64,000 bases of DNA from Neorhizobium sp. NCHU2750 (GTDB taxonomy: Bacteria > Pseudomonadota > Alphaproteobacteria > Rhizobiales > Rhizobiaceae): NCBI RefSeq assembly GCF_003597675.1, contig NZ_CP030827.1:4034501-4098500 (forward strand), written 5' to 3'. The notes under the pieces were generated by a model, which worked only from the letters and a program-made list of their open reading frames with translations, was not told the origin of the DNA and did no database searches. Both the position numbers and the translations under genes were made by a program. Numbering within the stretch: position 1 is the stretch's first letter; each line of letters opens with the position of its first letter. Shown here piece after piece: positions 1 to 8,401 of the stretch.

Positions 1-129
1 CAGGGCGGCCGCCTGCTGATGGTCGCCAACCGCGGCCTGCCCTACGAGACGGTTCTCGCCGAGGCTTTCCGCGAACACGGCGAAACCTGCCGCAACGCCA
101 AGTTCAAGGTCCTTTGGGCGCGGAAGTAA
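1..129 (+). CDS. C-terminal end of an RsmC/RlmG-like class I methyltransferase (partial)
   Basis: The window opens inside a reading frame that runs to a TAA at 127-129 and encodes 42 residues beginning QGGRLLMVANRGLPYE. The segment GGRLxxVANxxLPYE is the final strand and turn of the SAM-dependent rRNA guanine-N2 methyltransferases RsmC/RlmG, and the last residues (KVLWARK) match the usual end of that family. Only the tail is present, so neither the SAM-binding motif nor the catalytic NPPF-type motif can be checked. The call rests on resemblance of this short end. Confidence 0.6.
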   Translation, partial: QGGRLLMVANRGLPYETVLAEAFREHGETCRNAKFKVLWARK

Positions 130-230
130 TCGTTCGAAGCATCAGTCCACACACTGTAAAATCTTATAGATTGTCGCGTCACTGATCGGCACGTTAAAGA
201 TGTGCCCGGTAGTGTTGTCGGGGCGATCGC

Positions 231-872
231 ATGGGGCGGCTATGGGCCAGTTGCATATTCCTGCTGATAGCTGCGGGTGGGGCGTCCGCCGATTCCGCCC
301 GCATCACCTGGGAATGGTATAACGCCGCCGAGATCCATCAGGGTCGTGAAGCCCAGGGGCCTGGCGAACAGAGGCTTGCTGCCCACTATTTCCGGCTTGC
401 GGCCGAAAAGGGAAATGCTACGGCCGCCTACAAGCTCGGCGAGATCTACGAGAACGGCTGGGGCGTCTCACCGGACCCCATCCAGGCCTTTGCCTGGTAC
501 ATGCAGGCTGCCGCGAGAGGCGACAGATACGGCCAGCTCAAGGTCGGCTGGTGCTATCAGAAGGGCATAGCCGTTCAGCCGGATCAGAAGATCGCTGCCA
601 TCTGGTACAGGATCGCCGCCGAGAACGGCAATATCTGGGGCTATCACATGCTTGGCTTCATGCTGGCAGATGGCGATGGCGTGGTGAAGGACGTGGCGCT
701 GGCCCGCCGCTATTTCGAGATGAGCCTGCCGAAGACCAGAGATCACTGGGCCAAGTGGAAACTCGCGCACCTGATCGAAGAGCAGGAACCGGCAAGGGCG
801 AAAGCACTGCTGAAGGAGGCCGCAGCGGCCGGCAACACGCAGGCGGCGGAAGAACTGAAGCAGATGCCTTGA
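231..872 (+). CDS. Sel1-repeat protein with signal peptide
   Basis: The 213-residue protein starts with a short basic and hydrophobic leader (residues 1-20, ending GGASA before DSA), which suggests export to the periplasm. It then carries tandem Sel1-type repeats of about 36 residues, recognisable by the A-xx-YF-xLAAExG-N-xxAxxxLGxxYexG pattern at roughly 50-85, 86-120 and 121-160, with degenerate copies to the end. Sel1 repeats are alpha-alpha solenoids used for protein-protein contacts, often in cell envelope or signalling pathways. No catalytic domain is visible. The gene stands alone and converges on fabI; a strong palindromic terminator separates them. Confidence 0.8.
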   Translation: MGRLWASCIFLLIAAGGASADSARITWEWYNAAEIHQGREAQGPGEQRLAAHYFRLAAEKGNATAAYKLGEIYENGWGVSPDPIQAFAWYMQAAARGDRYGQLKVGWCYQKGIAVQPDQKIAAIWYRIAAENGNIWGYHMLGFMLADGDGVVKDVALARRYFEMSLPKTRDHWAKWKLAHLIEEQEPARAKALLKEAAAAGNTQAAEELKQMP

Positions 873-880
873 ATGCAAGA

Positions 881-913
881 AGGGCGTGCGCATCATGATG
901 CGCACGCCCTTTT
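881..913. terminator. Bidirectional Rho-independent terminator between the Sel1 gene and fabI
   Basis: Positions 881-910 form a perfect 30-bp palindrome (AGGGCGTGCGCAT followed by its mirror) with T residues after it on the plus strand and A residues before it, so it can terminate from both sides. It lies between the stop of the Sel1-repeat gene and the stop of the convergent fabI gene. Confidence 0.85.
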
Positions 914-934
914 CGGATAAAATAGTCGGAATGC

Positions 935-1741
935 TTACTCGGCGTCGGCCTTGCGCAGCTTGTCGAGGCTCGGCAGCGAGGTGATGCTGTAGCCGGCATC
1001 GACATAATGCACTTCGCCGGTCACGCCGCGGGAAAGATCCGACAGCAGATAGAGGGCGGATCCACCGATATCCTCGATCGTCGGCGTGCGACGCAGCGGT
1101 GCGTTTTCCTGGTTCCACGAGAAGATTGCACGGGCATCGGAAATGCCGGCGCCGGCAAGCGTGCGCACGGGGCCGGCGGAGATCGTGTTGACGCGGATAT
1201 CCTGCGGACCGTAATCGGCGGCCAGGTAGCGCACGGAGGCTTCCAGAGCCGCCTTGGCCACGCCCATGACGTTGTAGTTCGGAATGACGCGCTGCGAGCC
1301 GTTATAGGTCAGGGTCAGCATCGAGCCGCCATTCGGCATCAGTTCGGCGGCGCGCTTGGCTACTTCCGTGAACGAGAAGCAGGAGATCACCATCGTGCGC
1401 GAAAAATTGTCCCGCGTCGTGTTGGCGTAAAGCCCCTTCAGCTCGTTCTTGTCGGAAAAACCGATCGCATGGACGAGAAAGTCGATCGTGCCCCAGCGTT
1501 CCTTGAGCGCCGCAAAGGTCGCATCGACCGAAGCGATGTCTTCCACGTCGCAGGGAATGACGAAGTCCGAATTCAGTTCTGCCGCCAGCGGCTTTACGCG
1601 CTTTCCAAGGGCATCGCCCTGATAGGTGAAGGCGATTTCCGCACCCTGTGCAGCAAGCGCCTTGGCGATGCCCCAGGCGATCGAATGATTATTGGCGACC
1701 CCCATGATCAGGCCGCGTTTTCCCTGCATGATACCTGTCAT
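935..1741 (-). CDS. fabI: Enoyl-[acyl-carrier-protein] reductase (NADH) FabI
   Basis: FabI reduces trans-2-enoyl-ACP in the last step of each cycle of type II fatty acid synthesis in the cytoplasm. The 268-residue length fits the family. The sequence has the FabI-type cofactor loop (GVANNHSIAWG, about residues 14-24), Tyr146 in TYNGS, and the catalytic Tyr156-x6-Lys163 pair in YNVMGVAK, the same numbering as the E. coli enzyme. It is the last gene of the leftward fabA-fabB-fabI set, only 3 nt after the fabB stop codon, so co-transcription and translational coupling are likely. Rhizobia often have a second fabI copy elsewhere; this one sits with the unsaturated fatty acid genes. Confidence 0.95.
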   Translation of the reverse strand: MTGIMQGKRGLIMGVANNHSIAWGIAKALAAQGAEIAFTYQGDALGKRVKPLAAELNSDFVIPCDVEDIASVDATFAALKERWGTIDFLVHAIGFSDKNELKGLYANTTRDNFSRTMVISCFSFTEVAKRAAELMPNGGSMLTLTYNGSQRVIPNYNVMGVAKAALEASVRYLAADYGPQDIRVNTISAGPVRTLAGAGISDARAIFSWNQENAPLRRTPTIEDIGGSALYLLSDLSRGVTGEVHYVDAGYSITSLPSLDKLRKADAE

Positions 1742-1744
1742 GGC

Positions 1745-2968
1745 TTATCCGTTATAGCGCTGGAAGACGAGCGTGGCGTTGGTGCCGCCAAACCCGAAGG
1801 AATTGGAGAGAACAGTGTCGATCTTGGCGTTGTCGATCCGCTTGCGGACGATCGGCACGCCTTCGAATTCGGGGTCGAGGGTCTCGATATGGGCGCTTTC
1901 GCCGATGAAGCCCGCCTGCATCATCAGAAGGCCGTAGATCGATTCCTGCACGCCGGCACCGCCGAGCGAGTGGCCGGTCAGGGACTTGGTCGACTGGATA
2001 TGTGGGATCTTGTCCTTGAAGACTTCGCGGATCGCGCCGATTTCCTTCGAATCGCCCACCGGCGTCGAGGTGCCGTGGGTGTTGATGTAGTCGACTTCGC
2101 CCTTCACCGTTGAAAGCGCCTGGCGCATGCAGCGAATGGCGCCTTCACCCGACGGAGCGACCATGTCGTAACCATCCGAGGTAGCACCATAGCCGGTGAT
2201 TTCGGCATAGATCTTGGCGCCGCGAGCCTTGGCGTGTTCCAGTTCTTCGAGAACCAGAACACCGGCGCCGCCGGCGATGACGAAACCGTCGCGGTCGGCG
2301 TCATAGGCGCGCGATGCGGTGGCCGGCTGATTGTTGTACTTGGAGGACATTGCGCCCATCGCGTCGAACAGGTTCGACATCGTCCAGTCGAGGTCCTCGT
2401 GGCCGCCGGCGAACATGATGTCCTGCTTGCCCCACTGGATCATTTCGGCCGCGTTGCCGATGCAATGCGCCGAGGTCGAGCAGGCCGACGAGATCGAGTA
2501 GTTGACGCCGTGGATCTTGAACCAGGTGGCAAGCGTCGCGGATGCCGTCGACGACATCGCCTTCGGCACGGCGAACGGGCCGATGCGCTTCGGGCTGTTG
2601 TTCTTGATGGTGATGTCGGCGGCTTCGATCAGCGTGCGGGTCGAGGGACCGCCGGAACCCATGATGATGCCGGCACGCTCGTTTTCGCTGTAATCCTTTT
2701 CCTCAAGCCCGCTGTCGGCCAGCGCCTGCTTCATCGCCACGTGGTTCCACGCCCCACCCTGGGACAGGAAGCGCATGGCGCGGCGGTCGACGAGGTCCGT
2801 CGTGTCGATATTCGGCTTGCCCCAGACCTGGCACTTGAAACCGTGCTCGGCAAAGTCGGGGGAAAAGGAAATGCCGGACTTTGCAGCCCTCAAGGATTCG
2901 GTGACTTCGGCCGCGTCGTTTCCGATCGAGGACACGATACCGAGGCCCGTGACAACTACCCGTCTCAT
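1745..2968 (-). CDS. fabB: Beta-ketoacyl-ACP synthase I (FabB)
   Basis: FabB condenses malonyl-ACP with growing acyl chains and is needed to elongate the cis-3-decenoyl intermediate towards unsaturated fatty acids. The 407-residue protein has the complete catalytic set: Cys163 in SSACSTS, His298 in NTHGTSTP, Lys328 and His333 in [10 protein letters not shown], which are the residue numbers known for E. coli FabB. The thiolase-fold N half ([10 protein letters not shown]) and the Gly-rich end ([10 protein letters not shown]) are intact. It lies between fabA (44 nt upstream) and fabI (3 nt downstream), the standard FabA-FabB pairing for anaerobic-type unsaturated fatty acid synthesis. Confidence 0.97.
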   Translation of the reverse strand: MRRVVVTGLGIVSSIGNDAAEVTESLRAAKSGISFSPDFAEHGFKCQVWGKPNIDTTDLVDRRAMRFLSQGGAWNHVAMKQALADSGLEEKDYSENERAGIIMGSGGPSTRTLIEAADITIKNNSPKRIGPFAVPKAMSSTASATLATWFKIHGVNYSISSACSTSAHCIGNAAEMIQWGKQDIMFAGGHEDLDWTMSNLFDAMGAMSSKYNNQPATASRAYDADRDGFVIAGGAGVLVLEELEHAKARGAKIYAEITGYGATSDGYDMVAPSGEGAIRCMRQALSTVKGEVDYINTHGTSTPVGDSKEIGAIREVFKDKIPHIQSTKSLTGHSLGGAGVQESIYGLLMMQAGFIGESAHIETLDPEFEGVPIVRKRIDNAKIDTVLSNSFGFGGTNATLVFQRYNG

Positions 2969-3012
2969 CTGATCTAACCCTTTTGTTTCCTGGAAATCGC
3001 CTGAGTTTTGCC

Positions 3013-3528
3013 TCAGGCGGTCTTGTCCTTGGACAGGCCGACGCGCAGGTCGGTTGCCTGATATATGGTTTCGCCGTCGGCCTTTAGCCAGCCGTCGGCG
3101 GTGCCGAGTACGAGCCGGCCCTTCATCACGCGCTTGAAGTCGATGCCGTATTGCAGGAGCTTCGTGGTCGGGCGGATCATGCCCTTGAACTTCACTTCAC
3201 CGGTCGACAGCGCCATGCCGCGGCCTTCTTCGCCGAGCCAGCCCAGGAAGAAGCCGGTGAGCTGCCACATGCCGTCAAGGCCAAGGCAGCCCGGCATGAT
3301 CGGGTTGCCTTCGAAATGGCACGGAAAATACCAGTCATCGGGCTTGACGTCGTATTCGGCCCGGATGAAGCCCTTGTCGAAGGCGCCGCCGGTTTCCGAA
3401 ATCTCCGTAATGCGGTGAACCATCAGCATGGGCGGCAGCGGCAGTTGCGCATTGCCGGGCCCGAAGAGATCGCCATGTGCGCAGGCGATGATGTCTTCGT
3501 AAGCGTAGCTGGACTGTCTGGTGGTCAT
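3013..3528 (-). CDS. fabA: Bifunctional 3-hydroxydecanoyl-ACP dehydratase/isomerase FabA
   Basis: FabA dehydrates 3-hydroxydecanoyl-ACP and isomerises the trans-2 to the cis-3 double bond, the branch point to unsaturated fatty acids. The 171-residue length is exact for the family. The hot-dog-fold active site is visible as His71 in [14 protein letters not shown] and Asp85 in LGLDGMWQL, one residue off the E. coli numbering (His70/Asp84). It is the first gene of the leftward fabA-fabB-fabI operon and is divergent from irr, with a 289-nt shared upstream region (3529-3817) that should hold both promoters. I could not pick out a convincing operator there. Confidence 0.97.
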   Translation of the reverse strand: MTTRQSSYAYEDIIACAHGDLFGPGNAQLPLPPMLMVHRITEISETGGAFDKGFIRAEYDVKPDDWYFPCHFEGNPIMPGCLGLDGMWQLTGFFLGWLGEEGRGMALSTGEVKFKGMIRPTTKLLQYGIDFKRVMKGRLVLGTADGWLKADGETIYQATDLRVGLSKDKTA

Positions 3529-3817
3529 CGAATTCCGTTTCCCCCTCTGATCGTCTTCTCGGCGGCAGCTTTAGAGCAAGCGCTGCCGAAATTGAAGCGT
3601 TCAACCTTCCAGGACCGGGGTTTTCTCGCCCTGGAACGTCGTTTTGTCACGTCCGCATATAGGAACCGAAGCGTGCAAACCAGAGGCGGCGGCGTAAAAT
3701 CCGAATATTTGACGGCCCGCGTGCGCATCGGACGCGGGAAACTGTTGAAACGCGATGCAGCAAAAGTTATATCCGAACGTTAAGAAGTATCGCGAGTTGC
3801 GGAGTTCCAGGACCAAA

Positions 3818-4234
3818 ATGGCAGAAGCCGTGCCCCATATCGAAGTGAAATTGCGCCATCATGGCCTGCGCCCGACAAGGCAGCGCGTTGCCTTGGGTGA
3901 CCTTCTCTTCGCCAAGGGTGATCGTCACCTCACGGTTGAGGAGTTGCACGAAGAGGCAATTCTCGCCGGCGTTCCCGTATCGCTCGCAACCGTCTACAAC
4001 ACCCTTCACCAGTTTACCGAGGCCGGGTTGATCCGTGTTCTCGCGGTCGAGGGCGCAAAGACCTATTTCGACACCAATACGTCCGATCACCACCATTTCT
4101 TCGTCGAAGGTCGCAACGAGGTCCTCGACGTGCCGGTGACCCAGCTTCAGATCGGCAATCTTCCGGAGCCGCCCGAAGGCATGGAGATCGCCCATGTCGA
4201 CGTGGTGATCCGTCTGCGCGAAAAGCGCTCCTAA
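3818..4234 (+). CDS. irr: Iron-responsive transcriptional regulator Irr (Fur family)
   Basis: Irr is the Fur-family regulator that represses haem synthesis and iron-using genes, and activates iron uptake, when haem is scarce in Rhizobiales. From the ATG at 3818 the protein has 138 residues: a winged-helix domain with GLRPTRQRVAL and VSLATVYNTLHQFTEAG, then a dimerisation domain with the HHH haem-binding motif (His91-93, in SDHHHFF). The N-terminal haem regulatory Cys-Pro motif of Bradyrhizobium Irr is absent, as is usual in Rhizobium. I prefer 3818 over the in-frame ATG at 3755 because AGGA lies 6 nt before it. The 3' end overlaps the convergent TRIC-like gene by 4 nt. Confidence 0.93.
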   Translation: MAEAVPHIEVKLRHHGLRPTRQRVALGDLLFAKGDRHLTVEELHEEAILAGVPVSLATVYNTLHQFTEAGLIRVLAVEGAKTYFDTNTSDHHHFFVEGRNEVLDVPVTQLQIGNLPEPPEGMEIAHVDVVIRLREKRS

Positions 4235-4893
4235 CCTCTTTTTTTCTTCCGTTTCGGCGGTCTCATCGCCTCGTCGGGATGCCGGCCGGGGCGAGACTTG
4301 TAGCGTGGCAGCATCCAGCCGTAATGGATGGCGCCCCCTCTGAGTGCGAAAGCAAGGACAGCGCCGAAGCTTGCGCTGACGATCAGCGGCTGACCCATCG
4401 CATGCATGGCGGTAAAGCCGCTTGCTCCTGCAAGCGCTGCGGTGATGTAGATTTCCGGCCGCAGAAGCACGGAGGGCTCGTTGGCCAGCACGTCGCGCAG
4501 CACGCCGCCGAGCGCTCCGGTCATCACCCCGGTGACGATCGCAATCGTCGGAGAACCGGTGGCGGCCATGCCCTTGGCAGCGCCGAGCACGCTGTAGGCC
4601 GCAAGCCCGACCGCATCGAGCCAGATCAGAAGCCGGTAGCGCCATTCCACCCGGTGGGCCGAAAAGAACACGAAAGCGCCGGCAACGACCGCGACCAGCA
4701 CATAGGTCGGATCCATGATCCAGAACACCGGCCGGCCAAGTACCATGTCGCGTATGGTGCCGCCTCCCAGTCCGGTCACCGCGGCAAAAAACAGGAAGCC
4801 AATGAAGTCGAGCTGCTTTCGAGAGGCGGCAAGCGCCCCTGTCGCGGCAAACAGCGCAACGCCCGCATAGTCGAGAATCATCAGCAGGGACAT
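4231..4893 (-). CDS. TRIC/UPF0126 family membrane protein
   Basis: This 220-residue inner-membrane protein consists of two homologous halves of three transmembrane segments each, the architecture of the UPF0126 family now classed as prokaryotic trimeric intracellular cation (TRIC) channels. The paired family motifs are visible: GGGTIRD at 43-49 and GALGGVLRD at 126-134. The tail after about residue 195 is strongly basic (RPPKRKKKRG) and cytoplasmic. The gene is single and convergent with irr, sharing 4 nt at the stops. Potassium or other monovalent cation conductance is known for a few homologues; the substrate here is inferred only. Confidence 0.85.
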   Translation of the reverse strand: MSLLMILDYAGVALFAATGALAASRKQLDFIGFLFFAAVTGLGGGTIRDMVLGRPVFWIMDPTYVLVAVVAGAFVFFSAHRVEWRYRLLIWLDAVGLAAYSVLGAAKGMAATGSPTIAIVTGVMTGALGGVLRDVLANEPSVLLRPEIYITAALAGASGFTAMHAMGQPLIVSASFGAVLAFALRGGAIHYGWMLPRYKSRPGRHPDEAMRPPKRKKKRG

Positions 4894-5013
4894 GGTTTTC
4901 TCCAGCGTCGCGCAAGTGCCTGAGCTTAATGAAGGTATATTCCGTGCCGACTGCGCCCGTCATCCGCGCTCAAGCACCATGAACAGATCAATTTCGTCTT
5001 ATTGGTGAGGCCT

Positions 5014-5490
5014 GTGAAAAGACACCTGATCGCGATAATTCAGGCAATTGCACTCTTGGCATTGATGCCGGTCATGGCTGCAGCACAACAGCAGCTGGTG
5101 CCCGACCCGGAAGCATTCGAGAAGGCCTTCTTCCAGAAGACCTGCAAGACGGTCGATTTCGGCCAGAACTTCGTCAAACGCTTCGATATCAACAACGACA
5201 ATCTTGCGGATGTGGTCGTCGATCATGGTGCCCTGACCTGCGATGGCGTCAAGGGGCCGCGATGCAATGCCGACGGCTGCCCGCAGGATTTCTACGTGCA
5301 GGTCAAGGAGGGCGGCTATATCCTGATCGCCACAGCCCAGGTCTACAGCTACGATTTCGTCCAGTATTTCGGCAATATGGTCTTCATGTTCCAGATGCAT
5401 CCGCGCTTCTGCGACCGTACCGACGCGACGCCCTGCGAGATGCGGGTGCGTGTCCGGGGCACGAAATTCGTCACCATCTCGAAGAAATAG
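5014..5490 (+). CDS. Small secreted protein of unknown function with an Asp/Asn-rich loop
   Basis: The reading frame encodes about 158 residues with a signal peptide (KRHLIAIIQAIALLALMPVMAAAQ) and a predicted periplasmic mature part. The mature part contains FDINNDNLADVVVD, an Asp/Asn-rich loop like those of EF-hand or FG-GAP calcium-binding repeats, and five Cys that could form disulphides. I do not recognise the family. The start is uncertain: TTG at 5002, GTG at 5005 and GTG at 5014 are in frame; 5014 puts the signal peptide at the N terminus and is chosen. It is convergent with the YdcF gene, and the two stop codons abut inside a 14-bp palindrome. Confidence 0.65.
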   Translation: MKRHLIAIIQAIALLALMPVMAAAQQQLVPDPEAFEKAFFQKTCKTVDFGQNFVKRFDINNDNLADVVVDHGALTCDGVKGPRCNADGCPQDFYVQVKEGGYILIATAQVYSYDFVQYFGNMVFMFQMHPRFCDRTDATPCEMRVRVRGTKFVTISKK

Positions 5491-6279
5491 CTATTTCGGG
5501 AAAACCGTGCCGATCCGGCCGGTGAGGTAATAGGCCAGAAGGCTCGTCCATTCGCGCGCGGCCGTCGTGGTAATCTGGGCATTGAGCGCAGGCTGGGTGA
5601 AGTCGAACGAAAGATGCTCCACGCCGCTCGTCCGATAATCGACCGGCCAGGGCGTCACCCCGATGCCGGCCTTGGCGAACAGGCCGACCGAGCGCGGCAT
5701 ATGGAAGGCCGAGGTGATCAGCAGGCAGTTCTCCAGTCCCTGTGCCTTGAGCAGGCCTGCCGTGTTGAGGCTGTTCTCGTAGGTCGTGCGCGACGTGTTG
5801 TCCTCGATCAGCCTGTCGCGTGAAATGCCGAAGGCGGAAAAGAACCGCGCCGCCGTCTTCGCTTCGCTCTCGTAACCGCCGCTGATTGAACCGTCCCCGC
5901 CCGAGACGAGGATGCGCGCCTGCGGATGATTGCGGGCAAGCCTCAGTGCCTCGACGAAGCGATCGGCCGCCTGGTTCATCTCCATGCCGCCGCGCGCCGT
6001 GTTGATCTCGTTGTCGAAGGCGCCGCCGAGAATGATCATGCAGGAGATGTTTTCCGGTTCGCCCGCCGGCTTGGCAATGCGGGCCTCAAGCACCTGCAAC
6101 GCGACCGTGCCCGTGGTCGTGAACAGCGTCACGAACAGGATGAGGGCGGCCAGCAACGCGGCAAGACCACCGAGCCGCCGCCAGCCAATGAAAACGGCAA
6201 GGCCCGCAAAGGCCCTCAGTAGGAAGGTGATGGAAAGCGGCTGGGCAAACACCCAGAACAGCTTGGAAAGAAGGAACAT
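5491..6279 (-). CDS. YdcF/ElyC-type DUF218 membrane protein
   Basis: The 262-residue protein has two N-terminal transmembrane segments (about 5-32 and 36-60) followed by a DUF218 domain from about 79 to 240. Family motifs are visible: MIILGG at 81-86, VSGGDG at 125-130, SRTTYEN at 163-169 and TSAFHMPRS at 189-197. Members include E. coli YdcF, SanA and ElyC; ElyC acts in envelope integrity and peptidoglycan or ECA assembly, but biochemical roles are mostly unknown. The gene is single, and its upstream neighbour on the same strand (YoaK-like) starts a separate unit. Confidence 0.85.
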   Translation of the reverse strand: MFLLSKLFWVFAQPLSITFLLRAFAGLAVFIGWRRLGGLAALLAALILFVTLFTTTGTVALQVLEARIAKPAGEPENISCMIILGGAFDNEINTARGGMEMNQAADRFVEALRLARNHPQARILVSGGDGSISGGYESEAKTAARFFSAFGISRDRLIEDNTSRTTYENSLNTAGLLKAQGLENCLLITSAFHMPRSVGLFAKAGIGVTPWPVDYRTSGVEHLSFDFTQPALNAQITTTAAREWTSLLAYYLTGRIGTVFPK

Positions 6280-6309
6280 GCTGCCCCGCCGGTTCGAATC
6301 GCCGGCACT

Positions 6310-7026
6310 CTACAGCGTGTTGCGGCGGTCGTGAACGATCGGTTGCTGGAAGTGCAGATGTAGCGGGCGCGGCAGAAGCGTCGTTGCCAATGCGACGGCG
6401 ATCGTCACCATCGAGACGATCCAGAGCGCATGGCTGCCGAGATAGTGGGTCAGGAAGGCGCCGCTGACGGCACCGCATGCCATACCGGTCCAGGGGACGG
6501 TCTGGATCAACCAGCCGCGCAGATTGCGGTCGCCGATCAGCCATCGGCCGATGCCCCGACCGAAACGCGACAGGGCGCCGGTAATATAAGTCAGCCCGAT
6601 CGGCAGGCCGTCGATCTGCTCGACCGTGGCATTGATCAGGCCCATTGCCAGCACGACGAGATAGAATTGCTCGCGCATGTGGCTGCCAGGCACGATCGAA
6701 GCACCTGCAAGCAGGATGGCGACGGCCGCCAGCACGACGAAGGCACGTCGCGACGAAAGCGTATGCGCCAGCACGATGCCGAGCGCATTGCCGGCGATGA
6801 ACACCCACAATGCCCCGAACAGCGTCAGGGCATGGCCATAATCGCCATCCGCAAAGGAAATGGCGGCACGCGTCGTGTTGCCGCTCATAAAGGAGACGAA
6901 ATCTCCCGACAGGATCATCCCGATCGCATCGGTCATGCCGGCGATGAAGGATGTGGCGGCAACGAGCGCCAGACCGGTTGTGGTCCGCCGCTTGCGGATG
7001 AGGTGTCGACGTCTCTGGCGTGTCAT
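6310..7026 (-). CDS. YoaK/DUF1275 family membrane protein
   Basis: The protein has about six transmembrane segments and the DUF1275 signature SFIAGMTDAIG followed by FVSFMSGNTTR near the N terminus, which identifies the YoaK family of integral membrane proteins of unknown substrate. From the ATG at 7026 the length is 238 residues, with a very basic N terminus (MTRQRRRHLIRKRR). An in-frame ATG at 7098 would add 24 residues without family resemblance, so the shorter start is preferred, although neither has a strong ribosome binding site. No partner genes are adjacent. Confidence 0.8.
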   Translation of the reverse strand: MTRQRRRHLIRKRRTTTGLALVAATSFIAGMTDAIGMILSGDFVSFMSGNTTRAAISFADGDYGHALTLFGALWVFIAGNALGIVLAHTLSSRRAFVVLAAVAILLAGASIVPGSHMREQFYLVVLAMGLINATVEQIDGLPIGLTYITGALSRFGRGIGRWLIGDRNLRGWLIQTVPWTGMACGAVSGAFLTHYLGSHALWIVSMVTIAVALATTLLPRPLHLHFQQPIVHDRRNTL

Positions 7027-7143
7027 CTGGACGATTGGTCTTGGGGTGATGCGGGGGTGTTGAGCTGTCCACCCTGCGCAGGATTTCCAGCCGGACATTG
7101 ATCCAGAACAATAACCGCAAAACCTACGTCGGTCCTGTCTAAA

Positions 7144-8376
7144 CTACCGGCTTGCGAGCCACTCCAGCATGCCCCGCGCTGCCGCACGGCCGGTGGCAAG
7201 GCAGGCCGTCAAAAGGTAACCGCCGGTCGGCGCTTCCCAGTCGATCATCTCGCCGGCGGCAAACAGGCCGGGCAGGCGCTTCAGCATATAGCCATCGTCG
7301 AGTTCATCCCAACTGATCCCGCCGGCAGACGATATCGCCTCGGCGATCGGCCGGGTCCGAAGCACCGGAATGGGCAGTGCCTTGATCAGTACCGCCAGCG
7401 GCTCGGGCGCCATCCGGTTGGCATCCGGCAGCAGTTCGCGCACCAGCGCCGCCTTGACGGCATCGAGCCCTGCGCCCTTGCGCAGCCGGTTGGAAAAGCT
7501 CGCCTTGGCATCCTGCCGCGACAGATCGCGGGCAAGCCGCTCGGCGGTGCGTCCCGGCATCAGGTCGATGGTCAGCACCGCATTCCCCGTCATCGCCAGC
7601 CGGTCGCGCAGCGCTGCCGAATGGGCGTAGACGAGACTGCCCTCGATCCCATGTTTGGAGATCACGAACTCGCCCTGAAACGCCCCGGCATCCGATGTCG
7701 TCACCACCGATTTCAGCGGCGCGCCGCCGAACCGTTCGGTAAAGACCGCGCTCCAGGCGACATCGAAGCCGCAATTGGCCGGCCGCAGGTCGCTGATTTC
7801 CATCCCCGCCTGGCGCAACCACGGGACCCATGAGGCATCCGAGCCGAGCCGCGGCCAGCTGGCGCCCCCAAGTGCCAGCAATGCTGCATCCGGCCGGATC
7901 GCAATCTCGCCTTCGGGCGTGGCCAGAAGAAAGCCCGAACCGGGTTGATTGTCGGCAAAGCCGGTCCAGCGATGCCGGGTCTTCAGGATCACGCCCTGCG
8001 CCTCCAGCCGTTTCAGCCAGGCGCGCAGGAGCGGCGAGGCCTTCATCGCGGTCGGGAAGACGCGGCCGGACGTGCCGGTGAAGGTTTCCGTGCCGAGCCG
8101 AGCCGCCCAGCCGCGGATATCGTCCGGCATGAATGCGTCGAGCGCCGGGCGCAGGCGCGGCGAAGACGCACCATAGCGTTCGGCAAAACGGGCAAACTCT
8201 TCCGCATGGGTGATGTTGAGGCCGGATTTTCCGGCGAGCAGGAATTTTCGCGCGAAGGTCGGCATGGCGTCATAGACGGTGACCGCAATGTCATGAGACT
8301 GCGATGCTGCCGAAAGCACCTCTGCGGCCATCAGTCCTGCCGGGCCGCCGCCGATGATCGCGATTGTCTTCGTCAT
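7144..8376 (-). CDS. FAD-dependent oxidoreductase of the HI0933/BaiN (TIGR03862) family
   Basis: This 410-residue cytoplasmic flavoprotein starts with the Rossmann FAD/NAD-binding motif IIGGGPAGLMAAE at 7-19. The typical HI0933-family motifs follow: FLLAGKSGLNITH at about 45-57, ALLALGGASWPRLGSD in the middle, and FAAGEMIDWEAPTGGYLLTACLATGRAA at the C terminus (quoted in part: EMIDWEAPTGGYLL). Members are called aminoacetone oxidase-like or BaiN-like; the physiological substrate of the rhizobial subgroup is not established. It lies 25 nt upstream of the EamA exporter stop on the same strand and could be read from the exporter's promoter. Confidence 0.85.
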   Translation of the reverse strand: MTKTIAIIGGGPAGLMAAEVLSAASQSHDIAVTVYDAMPTFARKFLLAGKSGLNITHAEEFARFAERYGASSPRLRPALDAFMPDDIRGWAARLGTETFTGTSGRVFPTAMKASPLLRAWLKRLEAQGVILKTRHRWTGFADNQPGSGFLLATPEGEIAIRPDAALLALGGASWPRLGSDASWVPWLRQAGMEISDLRPANCGFDVAWSAVFTERFGGAPLKSVVTTSDAGAFQGEFVISKHGIEGSLVYAHSAALRDRLAMTGNAVLTIDLMPGRTAERLARDLSRQDAKASFSNRLRKGAGLDAVKAALVRELLPDANRMAPEPLAVLIKALPIPVLRTRPIAEAISSAGGISWDELDDGYMLKRLPGLFAAGEMIDWEAPTGGYLLTACLATGRAAARGMLEWLASR

Positions 8377-8401
8377 GCTCTCTTCGCTGCAGGGCCGGTG
8401 T

